A model generated the notes under the pieces. The model was not told the origin of the DNA, did no database searches, and saw nothing but the letters and a program-made list of their open reading frames with translations. A DNA stretch of 64,000 bases from Tissierellia bacterium (GTDB lineage: Bacteria; Bacillota; Clostridia; Tissierellales; Tissierellaceae): NCBI GenBank assembly GCA_012518035.1, contig JAAYTL010000118.1, positions 24,137-88,136 on the forward strand, given 5' to 3'. Shown in pieces: positions 7,732-16,977 of the stretch. Positions within the stretch are counted from its first letter, which is position 1. Every line of letters starts with the position of its first letter. The position numbers and the translations under genes are program-made.

Positions 7732-8688
7732 TTAATCATTTAAACTTTTTAAGGCTTTACCATTCAAATAATTGAATTTAATTCCCTGATATGTCCCTCT
7801 TTCCTTCATTAAGGAGATTATTTCATCCCTAATTTTCCACCAAGACTCTTGCCAATTAACAAACAAGGTATTTTCCTCTGGTGCCCTACCAATTATCCTT
7901 TGGACTATAATCTCAGGATCTAAATTTTCTAAAAAGGTGATTACCCTCTCTAAATATTCAGTCTTAGTAATCATGGCAATTTCTTTATTTTTATATTGGT
8001 TTGCCATAGCTGTTCCTTCCACTATATAGAGAGAATGAAGTTTAACTTCTTCTACTTTTAAGGCAGAAATAATTCTAGCATTTTCCACTACATCTACCAT
8101 ATCATCCCAAGGGAGATTAAGTATTAAATGTGTACATATTCTGAGTCCACTACTTTTAATTCTCAAGACTGCATCGATAAACTCAGCTAGGGAATGTCCC
8201 CTATTTATCTTTTTTAGGCTATGATAATTAACTGTTTGTAAACCTAGTTCTATAGTAATTTCTAAATCATGTTGTTCTTTTATCTCTTTTAGAAACAAGA
8301 GGTATTTTTCATTAATGCAATCAGGTCTTGTAGATATGGATATACCTACTATATCCTTTCCTATTGCCTGGGTGATATAGTCCTTGAACTCATCCAATGG
8401 TAAATAGGTATTTGAGAAGCTTTGGAAATATGCTATAAACTTCTTAGCCTTGTATCTCTTTCTAATATAGGCCATATTTCTTGAAATTTGCTCCTCTACT
8501 GATAATTGGTTAGGTAGATTTTCGAAGGATCCTCCCTCTTCTCCACAAAAGGTACAACCTCCGTAACCTATGCACCCATCCCTGTTTGGGCAAGTCAATG
8601 GTAAACTAATAGGCAGCTTGTAAACCTTTTCACCAAACCTATTATTTAAGTAGTCAGAATAAGTTCTATAAACATCTATTTGATTCAA
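7732..8688 (-). CDS. TIGR01212/YhcC-family radical SAM protein
   Basis: A 318-residue radical SAM enzyme. The iron-sulfur cluster cysteines sit in CPNRDGCIGYGGCTFC (residues about 29-44), the usual extended spacing of the YhcC/YtqA/TIGR01212 group rather than the plain C-x3-C-x2-C. GISISTRPDCI and ITIELGLQTVN are further radical SAM strand motifs, and the C-terminus carries the family tail. The substrate of this group is not known to me with certainty. The start is TTG with AGGAG upstream. Confidence 0.88.
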   Translation of the reverse strand: MNQIDVYRTYSDYLNNRFGEKVYKLPISLPLTCPNRDGCIGYGGCTFCGEEGGSFENLPNQLSVEEQISRNMAYIRKRYKAKKFIAYFQSFSNTYLPLDEFKDYITQAIGKDIVGISISTRPDCINEKYLLFLKEIKEQHDLEITIELGLQTVNYHSLKKINRGHSLAEFIDAVLRIKSSGLRICTHLILNLPWDDMVDVVENARIISALKVEEVKLHSLYIVEGTAMANQYKNKEIAMITKTEYLERVITFLENLDPEIIVQRIIGRAPEENTLFVNWQESWWKIRDEIISLMKERGTYQGIKFNYLNGKALKSLND

Positions 8689-8789
8689 CTGCTCAACTCC
8701 TATACTATCAAAAAGCTTGTCCTTATGAAGATACCCATTTTAGTTATTAAACTAACAAATTATACTGACAATGCTGATGGGTTTATGAT

Positions 8790-8823
8790 AAGAAAGTACC
8801 TTGCATCAGCAAAGTACTTTCTT
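8790..8823 (-). terminator. Terminator after the DUF1292 gene
   Basis: AAGAAAGTAC pairs with GTACTTTCTT around a 14-base loop, directly past the minus-strand DUF1292 stop. Confidence 0.7.
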
Positions 8824-8828
8824 AAATT

Positions 8829-9161
8829 TTATTCAGTATCCTCTAAATCATCAAATTCATCAGCAAATAACTCATAGTAAGCCTCTGCTGCTAGGTCAAA
8901 TTCTTCATCATCTTCGATTGGTGTGATTTCAAAACCTTCCTCATCTTCTTCATAATTAAATAATAAGATTTCTTCGTCTTCAATCGCTAATAAGGCCATA
9001 TAAGACTTATCTTCAACTTCATAAGTCCCAATAATGCCACATTCTACCTCTGTACCATCATCTAAGGTTAAGGTAATTATCTCCAAATCTTCATCGTGAT
9101 CATGTCCGCAATCACATGAATGGTCATGTTGGTGCTCAAAATCAGGATTTTCTCTGTTCAT
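8829..9161 (-). CDS. DUF1292 protein with a His/Cys-rich N-terminal extension
   Basis: A 110-residue, very acidic protein. Residues 35 onward match DUF1292 (LTLDDGTEVECGIIGTYEVEDKSYMALL, then LFNYEEDEEGFEI), the YrzB-like family common in Firmicutes, of unknown function. The first 30 residues are unusual: HQHDHSCDCGHDHDED combines six histidines and two cysteines in a small space, suggesting metal binding. The ATG has GGAGGAAAAG upstream. It is monocistronic with its own terminator. The domain call is firm; the metal idea is inference. Confidence 0.85.
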   Translation of the reverse strand: MNRENPDFEHQHDHSCDCGHDHDEDLEIITLTLDDGTEVECGIIGTYEVEDKSYMALLAIEDEEILLFNYEEDEEGFEITPIEDDEEFDLAAEAYYELFADEFDDLEDTE

Positions 9162-9259
9162 ATCTTTTCCTCCAAATCATTATTGACTATGTTCTTATAA
9201 TATCCTATTTTAAAGATAAAGTACATAGGAATATTTGATTATTTTAAATTCTTGTAAGT

Positions 9260-10603
9260 TTAGGCCTCCACATTTTGTAAATACTCCTGGCCAAATACAT
9301 CTACTAATCTTATTATTGCTTTTTTAGTCTTAAGTAATTTTACCCTTAGGTTAGTATCTATTATTAGCCTATTGCTTGTTCTTGATTCATCATATTTGAT
9401 TATTATTTCATTTTCACACTCCATATAACCAATACCGATATAATCTACAAGGGATAATGAGTTGGTCTCAAGTATTCTTTCTAATCTTAATCTTTCACTA
9501 TCACTTAAATCTAACTTATGAATATCAATTATATATCCCTTAAACTTAAAACTATAGGTAATATAGTCCTTGTCCTCCTTGGTGGTTAAATCATAGATTA
9601 GTCTATTTTCCCATACAAAATCATCGGAATTCATGATTATATATTGGCTAGTTCCTATCTCCGCTAATCTCTTCCGCATTATAACAGTTGATATATCTCC
9701 TAGATCTGCACTGACCCATCTTCTATTGTTCTTCTCTGCTACTACAGATGTAGTTCCGCTTCCACTAAAGAAGTCAGCCACTATAGAGCCTTCCCTTGAT
9801 GAGGACAAAATGATTCGTTCTAATAAGGCCTCTGGCTTCTGGGTCCTATAGCCTACCCTTTCCTTGGATGTACGCCCAACCATATCTATTTGCCATATAT
9901 CCTTTAAATTCACAAGGGTATACCAACCCAAGTCATCCTCATATTCTTTCACGTTCTTAAACCTATAGGGCTTAAAACCCCTATTATAAGATTTCTCCTT
10001 CTGTGGATTGAAGATGTAATCCTTGGTCTTTGTATAAAGCAAAATATTATCATGTTTTCTAGAAAAATATTTATTACTAGTGCCTCCTGATTTATATGCC
10101 CAGATTATCTCATTAATAAAATTATCACTACCGAATATACAATCCATAATTATTTTAACATAATGTACCACTCTAAAATCCAAATGCACATATATACTAC
10201 CCTGGTCTGATAGCAAGTCTCTCATTAAAAATAATCTTAGGGTGAGCATCTCTAAATATTGACTTATACCCTGCTCCCAAGTATCCTTATAGCCGATTAT
10301 TTCTATAGCCTGTCTACTATCCTTATCTAGTACCTCTATACGATGAGTATAGTTTGCCCTTGTAAAAAATGGGGGGTCTATATAAATTAAATCAATTTTA
10401 CCCTTATATCCCTTTGTCAACAAATCCAACATGGCATTTAGATTGTCGTCTTTATATAAGAGATTGTCCTCTATAAAATCATCTAAAGGCTTAATTCTTT
10501 CTAAATTAAACCTAAGCTTCTGATCTTTAATAATATCTTTCAGTTTTAGCCTAGCATTCTCAATAATCTCAGGTATTTGCCTAATTATATCAATTTCTTT
10601 CAT
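9260..10603 (-). CDS. Solitary beta-class DNA methyltransferase, type III Mod-like
   Basis: A 447-residue adenine/cytosine-N4 DNA methyltransferase. The catalytic motif IV (DLIYIDPPFFTRANY, residues about 91-105) precedes the SAM-binding motif I (VADFFSGSGTTSVVAE, about 271-286), which is the beta-class order. A central region of about 100 residues between them would hold the target recognition part. The DPPF form points to N6-adenine methylation. No restriction subunit or specificity gene lies on either side; the neighbours are DUF1292 and msrA. It is therefore a candidate orphan methyltransferase with epigenetic or protective use. The start has GGGGGATAG upstream. The C-terminal 130 residues are unassigned. 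Confidence 0.87.
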   Translation of the reverse strand: MKEIDIIRQIPEIIENARLKLKDIIKDQKLRFNLERIKPLDDFIEDNLLYKDDNLNAMLDLLTKGYKGKIDLIYIDPPFFTRANYTHRIEVLDKDSRQAIEIIGYKDTWEQGISQYLEMLTLRLFLMRDLLSDQGSIYVHLDFRVVHYVKIIMDCIFGSDNFINEIIWAYKSGGTSNKYFSRKHDNILLYTKTKDYIFNPQKEKSYNRGFKPYRFKNVKEYEDDLGWYTLVNLKDIWQIDMVGRTSKERVGYRTQKPEALLERIILSSSREGSIVADFFSGSGTTSVVAEKNNRRWVSADLGDISTVIMRKRLAEIGTSQYIIMNSDDFVWENRLIYDLTTKEDKDYITYSFKFKGYIIDIHKLDLSDSERLRLERILETNSLSLVDYIGIGYMECENEIIIKYDESRTSNRLIIDTNLRVKLLKTKKAIIRLVDVFGQEYLQNVEA

Positions 10604-10643
10604 GGCTATCCCCCCATAAATATGAAGGTCACTAAATTACCAG

Positions 10644-11120
10644 TTATTTACTCATATCAATATGACAATATCCATTGGGGGTCTTCTTAAGGTAGTCTTG
10701 GTGGTATTCTTCAGCAGAATAGAACACCGATAAAGGCATTATCTCAGTAACAATCTTCTTATCATACTTACTTTTTTGATCTTCTAAGGTCTTATTAATT
10801 ATAGGTAAATCACTTCTATCAACATAGTAAATGCCAGTCCTATACTGGGTCCCAATATCTCCACCCTGTCTATTTAACAGGGTTGGATCGATTATCCTCC
10901 AAAATCTATTTAAGAGATCTTCCAGTGAAATAACCCTTTCATCGTATTTTATATAGGTGGTTTCAACATGGCCGGTCTCACCTGTACATACCTCTTCATA
11001 TGTGGGGTTGTTCTTATGTCCATTAGCATATCCCACTTCTGTATCAACAACTCCCTCTATTCTGGACATGTATTCCTCTACGCCCCAAAAGCAACCACCA
11101 GCCAAATATATCTCCTTCAT
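10644..11120 (-). CDS. msrA: Peptide-methionine (S)-S-oxide reductase
   Basis: A 158-residue MsrA. The catalytic cysteine is in [12 protein letters not shown] (residues about 7-18), with the family block [12 protein letters not shown] and a resolving-type cysteine in [10 protein letters not shown] at the C-terminus. It reduces the S epimer of methionine sulfoxide in proteins using thioredoxin. Together with the Cu/Zn SOD and FprA proteins in the window it fits oxidative-stress protection in an anaerobe. It lies downstream of the DUF4153 gene on the same strand, with a gap of 19 bases. Confidence 0.95.
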   Translation of the reverse strand: MKEIYLAGGCFWGVEEYMSRIEGVVDTEVGYANGHKNNPTYEEVCTGETGHVETTYIKYDERVISLEDLLNRFWRIIDPTLLNRQGGDIGTQYRTGIYYVDRSDLPIINKTLEDQKSKYDKKIVTEIMPLSVFYSAEEYHQDYLKKTPNGYCHIDMSK

Positions 11121-11139
11121 AAAATCATCCCTTCATTCA

Positions 11140-12909
11140 TTACTCTTTATTTAAATCATCTATTAATAGTATATACTCAATACTTTGAATCTCAACTTCT
11201 TCATCAGTTACTACACCTGATATAGTAGTGAAGATGATTTTAATCTTCAAATCCTTGCCGGTATGTTCATAGGTCATCTCCTCCGGAGAATTCTGAGCCT
11301 TTTCAAGATCTGGATCAGTACCAAGCCTAGTCACTATATCCATAGCAACTTCTTCGATATTTAATGAAATAAGGACTTCATCTTCCCTTTCCATTGATAG
11401 GTTCAACAATGGGTCCTTAATTAATATATCGTCTAAGGGGATAGACTCATTAATCCATGAGGCTAGTTGAAGATAGTAATCATAAGAAGCTATATCAATA
11501 GGATTTCCTGCCAGATATATATTATGATGAAAATATCTCTCTGTGTATGGACTAGTAGGTGTCCCCCAAATATTTGGGTTATATTCAAAACCAAATACAG
11601 CCACCATATTCTCTGTATCAAAATCATTAGGTAGTAGCTTGACATCATCCAAAGAATGCTTGTTATCAAAATAATAGATGATATTGCTGATCTGTGTCTT
11701 GTCTTCATCAGATATATCTGCCTTCCTTACTATATTGTTACCAGAAATCATGGAATTGCTATTTAGTATATCCTCAAGGCGCTTATTCTGGCTATATTTC
11801 GATATGGAATAACTACTTAGAGGCCCTATCACAGAGTTTAGTACTACAAGGGACAGGGATATAGGAATGATAAGATTTTTTAATGGCTTCTTTATGGAGA
11901 AGTAAATCATTATCAAGGCTATCCATATTCCAAAAACTAGGACATAATACCTATTTTCAGTAACTCCATATTGATTGATTCTCTGTCCAATGGAGAGAAA
12001 CATCATTAATAAGATTGGTAGAACCAACTTAGGAAATAAGGTTTTAAAATATCTGCTTATCTTATCAGTTTCCAAAAGTGGAGTTATTAAGAATAACACA
12101 CCTATGCTAATTGCAGTATACCAAACTACTAGGTGAGATACCAAGCCCTTTGGCCATTCCCAGGTTATCAAGATTTTAGCAAAGTAAACATATAATATGA
12201 GGGTGTAAACACTTATCAAGGGTATTACAATATAAGTTAGTAGTATCCTCATTGATTGAGAATAATTCTTTTTATCAAAGGTCTCCCCATCCCTTGGTAA
12301 CTTGGACAAGAAGAAAGATATGGCAAAGATAAAAAACACAATCAAGAAAATATAGTAATACAACTTAAACTCAATATCGATATCAAATAGACTATCTATT
12401 GTAAATATAATTGCAAATATACCTAACAATAAGACCAAGGAATAGATTGCAGTCTCAAAAATGCTACCAAATATATCGATAACCCTTAATTCGTAATTCC
12501 TATCCTTATTCCAAATCACAGGAACATAAAAAAATACTATCAGTAGAAATATCATCATACCAATATATCTAGTTAATGATACTATATTAAAATCCTCTAA
12601 CAATACCATATAATTGAATCCTAATACGACCAAACCAAATAAATAAGTTAGGAAGGTCTTTCTTTTATCATCTTTAAAGAAATTCTCCTTAAGTAAATCT
12701 AGACACAAGGATAATAATATGCCCATTCCCAAGGTCATATTTAGACGAACCCATCTTTCTTGTTGCAAGCTTGCCATAGACTGGAGGTTTTCATTAAAGT
12801 ATATAAGAAGTACTGTCAGCAAGGTTGATATGCTGATTGTTATGGGAAACCTCTCTGAACTCTGTTTGATACCTTGAAAGATAGACCTTAGTCTATATAA
12901 AAATTTCAT
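11140..12909 (-). CDS. DUF4153 multi-pass membrane protein
   Basis: A 589-residue protein with about 11-12 hydrophobic segments in its first 390 residues and a soluble C-terminal region of about 200 residues. The N-terminal pattern (FPITISISTLLTVLLIYFNE, then a chain of helices with YVPVIWNKDRNYELRVIDIFGS) fits DUF4153, a Firmicutes membrane family without established function. The ATG follows AGAGGTGTAG. It is probably transcribed together with msrA. No catalytic motif is evident in the soluble part. Confidence 0.8.
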   Translation of the reverse strand: MKFLYRLRSIFQGIKQSSERFPITISISTLLTVLLIYFNENLQSMASLQQERWVRLNMTLGMGILLSLCLDLLKENFFKDDKRKTFLTYLFGLVVLGFNYMVLLEDFNIVSLTRYIGMMIFLLIVFFYVPVIWNKDRNYELRVIDIFGSIFETAIYSLVLLLGIFAIIFTIDSLFDIDIEFKLYYYIFLIVFFIFAISFFLSKLPRDGETFDKKNYSQSMRILLTYIVIPLISVYTLILYVYFAKILITWEWPKGLVSHLVVWYTAISIGVLFLITPLLETDKISRYFKTLFPKLVLPILLMMFLSIGQRINQYGVTENRYYVLVFGIWIALIMIYFSIKKPLKNLIIPISLSLVVLNSVIGPLSSYSISKYSQNKRLEDILNSNSMISGNNIVRKADISDEDKTQISNIIYYFDNKHSLDDVKLLPNDFDTENMVAVFGFEYNPNIWGTPTSPYTERYFHHNIYLAGNPIDIASYDYYLQLASWINESIPLDDILIKDPLLNLSMEREDEVLISLNIEEVAMDIVTRLGTDPDLEKAQNSPEEMTYEHTGKDLKIKIIFTTISGVVTDEEVEIQSIEYILLIDDLNKE

Positions 12910-12987
12910 ATCCTACACCTCTTAAATAGTATTTGTCATAATTATACCCAAAGACTGGGCTTATATAGTTACATTAAAATTACAAGT

Positions 12988-13018
12988 AAAAAAGCTCTGA
13001 AGTATAAGCTTCTAGAGC
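12988..13018 (-). terminator. Terminator overlapping the Crp/Fnr gene stop codon
   Basis: On the minus strand, GCTCTAGAAG pairs with CTTCAGAGC (one bulged A) and runs into TTTTTT. The TAG stop codon of the regulator gene lies inside the stem. Confidence 0.85.
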
Positions 13019-13761
13019 ATTTCTTTTAATCTTTCCTCATCCTTGATAATTATTACCCTATTCCCTTTAAAATCTATTATTCCTAACTCCTTAAAAGTTC
13101 TCAATTTCCTGGTCATGGTCTCCCTAGATATGCCTGCATAACTTCCCATTTCTTCCCTATTTATAGTGAGGTTTAGAATTATCTCATCACCTTCCCTTGT
13201 ACCAAAATCATCCTCAAGCCTTAATAGTAGACTAGCAACCTTTGCATCTGTGCTTATGGTGGAAAGCCTATCGACTAAGTCTTCTGCCCACCTTATACGC
13301 TCATAGGCTTGTTCTAATATTTTTAACATGATAGTAGGATTATTAACTATTATTTCATCAAACTTCTTCTTACTCAATGTACTTACTACTGTATCCTCCA
13401 AGGCTTCAGCATTGTATTTGTATTCATCCTCTTTTAAAAGATTAAATCCTCCAACGAAATCTCCAGTTCCATAGATATAGAGGATTTGCTCCCTACCATC
13501 AGATAAATACTTATATATCTTCATTTTCCCTGAGCATACTATATATAGCCTATCAGCCCTATCCCCTGTTCTAAAGATTTGTTCACCTTTTTTGAACTCT
13601 TTAACAAGGACGCCCTTGGATATCTCTAGACTTTCTTCCTCAGTTAAGCTTGATAAGAGGGGTATATTCTGTAAACATGAGAGGCCTTCACATTCAAGAC
13701 AGTTTTTATTGCATATAATACATTCTTTTATTTGAATCACATCCTCATATATTGTAGACAT
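13012..13761 (-). CDS. Crp/Fnr-family regulator with N-terminal cysteine cluster
   Basis: A protein of about 249 residues: a cyclic-nucleotide-binding-like beta-roll, a dimerisation helix and a C-terminal winged helix-turn-helix. The recognition helix reads GISRETMTRKLRTF, carrying the R-E-x3-R triad that reads TGTGA in CRP. Five cysteines lie within 16 residues near the start (CIICNKNCLECEGLSC), an arrangement that could hold an iron-sulfur cluster as in FNR. The gene follows pflB-pflA, and a matching DNA site lies before pflB, so it probably controls that operon. The start is uncertain: ATG 13761 has no clear ribosome site, TTG 13794 is in frame, and both begin before the cysteines. Confidence 0.88.
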   Translation of the reverse strand: MSTIYEDVIQIKECIICNKNCLECEGLSCLQNIPLLSSLTEEESLEISKGVLVKEFKKGEQIFRTGDRADRLYIVCSGKMKIYKYLSDGREQILYIYGTGDFVGGFNLLKEDEYKYNAEALEDTVVSTLSKKKFDEIIVNNPTIMLKILEQAYERIRWAEDLVDRLSTISTDAKVASLLLRLEDDFGTREGDEIILNLTINREEMGSYAGISRETMTRKLRTFKELGIIDFKGNRVIIIKDEERLKEML

Positions 13762-13772
13762 ATGATAAGAAA

Positions 13773-13809
13773 GGTAATTAATATAAGTATACAACCTATA
13801 CTAATTACC
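13773..13809. repeat. Inverted repeat at the start of the Crp/Fnr gene
   Basis: GGTAATTA at 13773-13780 and TAATTACC at 13802-13809 are perfect inverted 8-mers, 21 bases apart, in the short space between pflA and the regulator gene and overlapping its 5' end. It could be an operator or an RNA hairpin limiting regulator expression. Confidence 0.5.
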
Positions 13810-13821
13810 TGGTTCCATGTA

Positions 13822-14583
13822 TTATACAATTTCTTTTCTTAACCTAATCCTGTCTCTTTCTTCTTCTAATAGTTTATTTATTAATTCTTCTAAGTTTTTG
13901 GCCTTGCCCTTATCCATTTCTGGTACATCTTTTAGAGGGTACTCCCTGTTTAATTCTTCATATTTCTCTATTCCCATTCTATGATATGGCAAGATCTCAA
14001 ACCTATCTATCTTTTCAGCCAAATATGATATTTCCTTAAAGAGACTATACATACTTTCTTCATTATCCGTAATAGATGGAACCATTACATGTCTTAACCA
14101 TATTGTACCATGAAAATCATCTAGATAGGATAAGAATTTATTAAATCTCTTTTTAGATCTACCAGTTAAAGATTTATAGTCTCTATCATCGAAGTGTTTT
14201 ATGTCTAGGATAACCACATCTACTAGTTTGAGTATCTCCTTGTAATATCTTTCGTCCCCAAATCCACTGGTATCTATGGCAGTGTTAATTCCAGCTTCCT
14301 TTAATAACTTTAAGGTTTCAACTAAGAATTCTCCCTGTATGAGGGGTTCTCCTCCAGAAAAGGTAACCCCTCCACCTGAACTATCATAGTAAGACTTGTA
14401 TCTTAAGGCTGTTTGTAAGACCTCATCGGGACTTATTAGTTTGTTGGAATACATGGTCTGGCTATCAGGATTATGACAATAAGCGCACCTTAAGGGGCAG
14501 CCCTGTAGGAAAAATATTGTCCTAATTCCAGGGCCATCTACTAAACCCATTGTCTCTATTGAGTGTAACCTTGCCTTAGTCAT
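13822..14583 (-). CDS. pflA: Pyruvate formate-lyase activating enzyme
   Basis: A 253-residue radical SAM enzyme that installs the glycyl radical on PflB. The cluster motif C-x3-C-x2-C is in GCPLRCAYCHNPD (residues about 29-41), GGGVTFSGGEPLIQ carries the SAM-binding GGE block, and VVILDIKHFD is typical of PflA. The length is that of E. coli PflA. It begins 14 bases after the pflB stop, with GAGG upstream, so the two form an operon. The Crp/Fnr gene follows at close range. Confidence 0.95.
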   Translation of the reverse strand: MTKARLHSIETMGLVDGPGIRTIFFLQGCPLRCAYCHNPDSQTMYSNKLISPDEVLQTALRYKSYYDSSGGGVTFSGGEPLIQGEFLVETLKLLKEAGINTAIDTSGFGDERYYKEILKLVDVVILDIKHFDDRDYKSLTGRSKKRFNKFLSYLDDFHGTIWLRHVMVPSITDNEESMYSLFKEISYLAEKIDRFEILPYHRMGIEKYEELNREYPLKDVPEMDKGKAKNLEELINKLLEEERDRIRLRKEIV

Positions 14584-14597
14584 TTTAACCAGCCTCT

Positions 14598-16841
14598 CTA
14601 AATTCTCTCGTGGAATGTTCTATTAATAACTTCTAACTGTTGTTCCTTTGTAAGTCTATTGAAGTGAACCGCATATCCTGAAACCCTAATTGTCAATGTA
14701 GGATATTTTTCAGGATTATTCATAGCATCTATTAAGAGTTCCCTATCAAGTACATTAACATTTAGGTGGAAAGCACCTTGGGCAAAATATCCATCCATGA
14801 TGCCCACTAAATTCTTTATTCTATCCTTTTCATTCCTTCCAAGTGATTCAGGAACCATGGATAGCGTGTTTGAAATACCATCCTTGCATATATTGTCATA
14901 AGGTATCTTAGCTACAGAGTTTAGTGATGCTAAGGCTCCGTTTTCATCTCTTCCATGCATTGGGTTAGCACCTGGTGCGAATGGTTCTCCCTTTTGCCTA
15001 CCATCTGGTGTTGATCCAGTCTTTTTACCGTATACTACATTTGATGTAATTGTAAGCACTGATAGGGTGTGCTCTGCATTTCTATAAGTTGGGGTTTTTC
15101 TTAATTCATTAATAAAATAGCTTACCAAGTCTACGGCTATCTGATCTACCCTGTCATCATCATTACCAAATTTAGGAAAATCGCCTTCTATTTCAAAGTC
15201 TATGGCTATACCATTTTCATCTCTAATTGGCTTTACTTTTGCATATTTTATAGCGCTTAAGGAATCAGCTACTATCGAAAGACCTGCGACTCCAAAGGCC
15301 ATGTATCTATGAACATGGATGTCATGTAGGGCCATTTGACCTTTTTCATATGCATACTTGTCATGCATATAGTGGATGGTATTCATAGTATTAACGTATA
15401 ACTCTGCTAATTCATCTATGACCTTTTTATAATTATCCATTACCTTGTCATAGTCTAGGACTTCATCGTCTATCCTTTCAATATCATCAAATACTTGAAT
15501 TAAAGAGCCATCCTTGTTTCTTTTAATCTCATCTACTGCACCATTTATTGCGTATAGTAAGGCCTTTGCAAGATTTGCCCTAGCTCCGAAGAATTGCATC
15601 TCCTTACCAACCCTCATGGCTGATACACAGCAAGCTATTGCATAATCATCGCCATAGATTGGTCTCATAATGTCATCATTCTCATATTGGATTGAGCCAG
15701 AACGTGTAGTCATCTTGGCGCAATACTCCTTAAACCCTGTTGGTAAATCAACTGACCAAAGCACTGTCATGTTTGGCTCAGGAGCTGGTGAAAGTGTAGT
15801 TAGGGTGTGCAGAAACCTAAAGGCAGTCTTAGTAACTAAAGTCCTACCATCTTCACCCATACCTCCTATGGATTCTGTAATCCAGTTAGGGTCTCCTGCA
15901 AATAGCTCATTATAATCAGGAGTTCTCAAATGTCTCACGGTCCTTAGTTTAATAACGAACTGGTCTATCAATTCTTGAGCTTCTTCCTCAGTAAGTGTTC
16001 CATTTTTCAAGTCTCTTTCTATATAGATGTCTAGGAAGGTAGTATTTCTACCTAGTGACATTGCTGCTCCATTGTTTTCCTTTATTGCAGCTAGATAACC
16101 AAAGTATAAGAATTGGACTGCTTCCCTGGCATTTTTAGCTGGTTGTGAAATGTCAAAACCATAACTTGCTGCCATTTTCTTTATTTCATCTAACGCAGCT
16201 ATTTGCTCTGAAACGTCTTCTCTCAGTCTTATGATTTCTTCAGTTGCTGGTCCTTTGATATTTTTCTTATCCTTAATCTTCTCTGCCTTAAGGAAGTCTA
16301 TCCCATATAGAGGAATCCTCCTATAGTCTCCAATAATACGTCCCCTACCATAGGCATCTGGTAGTCCAGTGAGCAAACCTACAGTCCTGGCCTTCCTCAT
16401 TTCCTCAGTATAGGCATCGAAGACACCTTGATTATGGGTCTTTCTAAACTCGTTAAAGTGCTTCTCAAGGGTGTCATCCATCTCTGCTCCATAGGCATCT
16501 AAGGAATTCCTTACCATTCTATATCCTCCATATGGATTAACAAGCCTCTTTAGGGGTTTATCTGTTTGATAACCAACAATTAATTCGTTCTCTCTGTCTA
16601 AGTACCCTGGTTCATGATTGGCTATTCCAGAAAAAGCCCTAGTGCAGATCTCTACTTCCTTATTTAGGATTTCTTTCTTTATCAAGTCCTCTGTTTTCTT
16701 CCAGAGTGATTTAGTTCTTTCTGTTGGCTCAGCTAAGAAGTCCTCATTACCTTCATAAGGTGAATAATTCAATTGTATAAAATCTCGTACATTTATTTCT
16801 TCGGTCCAACTTCCTTTTTTAAAGCCTTCCCATTGTTTCAT
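14598..16841 (-). CDS. pflB: Formate acetyltransferase (pyruvate formate-lyase)
   Basis: A 747-residue glycyl-radical enzyme that cleaves pyruvate with CoA to acetyl-CoA and formate. The catalytic cysteine pair is in [16 protein letters not shown] and the radical glycine is in [14 protein letters not shown] near the C-terminus. [18 protein letters not shown] is another PFL block. Although the frame opens 18 codons earlier, GGGGATGAG lies just before ATG 16841 and the expected [10 protein letters not shown] start begins there. A promoter with a Crp/Fnr site lies upstream. It can take up the pyruvate made by the glutamate operon. Confidence 0.97.
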   Translation of the reverse strand: MKQWEGFKKGSWTEEINVRDFIQLNYSPYEGNEDFLAEPTERTKSLWKKTEDLIKKEILNKEVEICTRAFSGIANHEPGYLDRENELIVGYQTDKPLKRLVNPYGGYRMVRNSLDAYGAEMDDTLEKHFNEFRKTHNQGVFDAYTEEMRKARTVGLLTGLPDAYGRGRIIGDYRRIPLYGIDFLKAEKIKDKKNIKGPATEEIIRLREDVSEQIAALDEIKKMAASYGFDISQPAKNAREAVQFLYFGYLAAIKENNGAAMSLGRNTTFLDIYIERDLKNGTLTEEEAQELIDQFVIKLRTVRHLRTPDYNELFAGDPNWITESIGGMGEDGRTLVTKTAFRFLHTLTTLSPAPEPNMTVLWSVDLPTGFKEYCAKMTTRSGSIQYENDDIMRPIYGDDYAIACCVSAMRVGKEMQFFGARANLAKALLYAINGAVDEIKRNKDGSLIQVFDDIERIDDEVLDYDKVMDNYKKVIDELAELYVNTMNTIHYMHDKYAYEKGQMALHDIHVHRYMAFGVAGLSIVADSLSAIKYAKVKPIRDENGIAIDFEIEGDFPKFGNDDDRVDQIAVDLVSYFINELRKTPTYRNAEHTLSVLTITSNVVYGKKTGSTPDGRQKGEPFAPGANPMHGRDENGALASLNSVAKIPYDNICKDGISNTLSMVPESLGRNEKDRIKNLVGIMDGYFAQGAFHLNVNVLDRELLIDAMNNPEKYPTLTIRVSGYAVHFNRLTKEQQLEVINRTFHERI

Positions 16842-16886
16842 AATCTCATCCCCTAATCTATATAAAAGTAATTTTACTGTTTTTCT

Positions 16887-16936
16887 TGATTTCATTATAT
16901 AGTAGGTTAAATTTTTGTGCAGTGATTCAAATCACA
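16887..16936 (-). promoter_or_regulatory. pflB promoter with class II Crp/Fnr site
   Basis: On the minus strand, TGTGATTTGAATCACT (16921-16936) differs from the TGTGA-N6-TCACA consensus at only one end base. A TATAAT -10 element lies at 16894-16899, predicting a start near 16887. The centre of the site is then about 41.5 bases upstream, the classical class II activator position, and no good -35 hexamer is present, which fits activator dependence. Confidence 0.8.
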
Positions 16937-16945
16937 CTTTATAAA

Positions 16946-16977
16946 AAATAAAAAAGTATTTGGATAACCAAATACTT
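16946..16977 (-). terminator. Terminator after the RelA/SpoT-like gene
   Basis: On the minus strand, AAGTATTTGG pairs with CCAAATACTT across a 4-base loop and is followed by TTTTATTTTTT. The stop codon of the upstream gene touches the stem. It insulates the pflB promoter from read-through. Confidence 0.9.
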
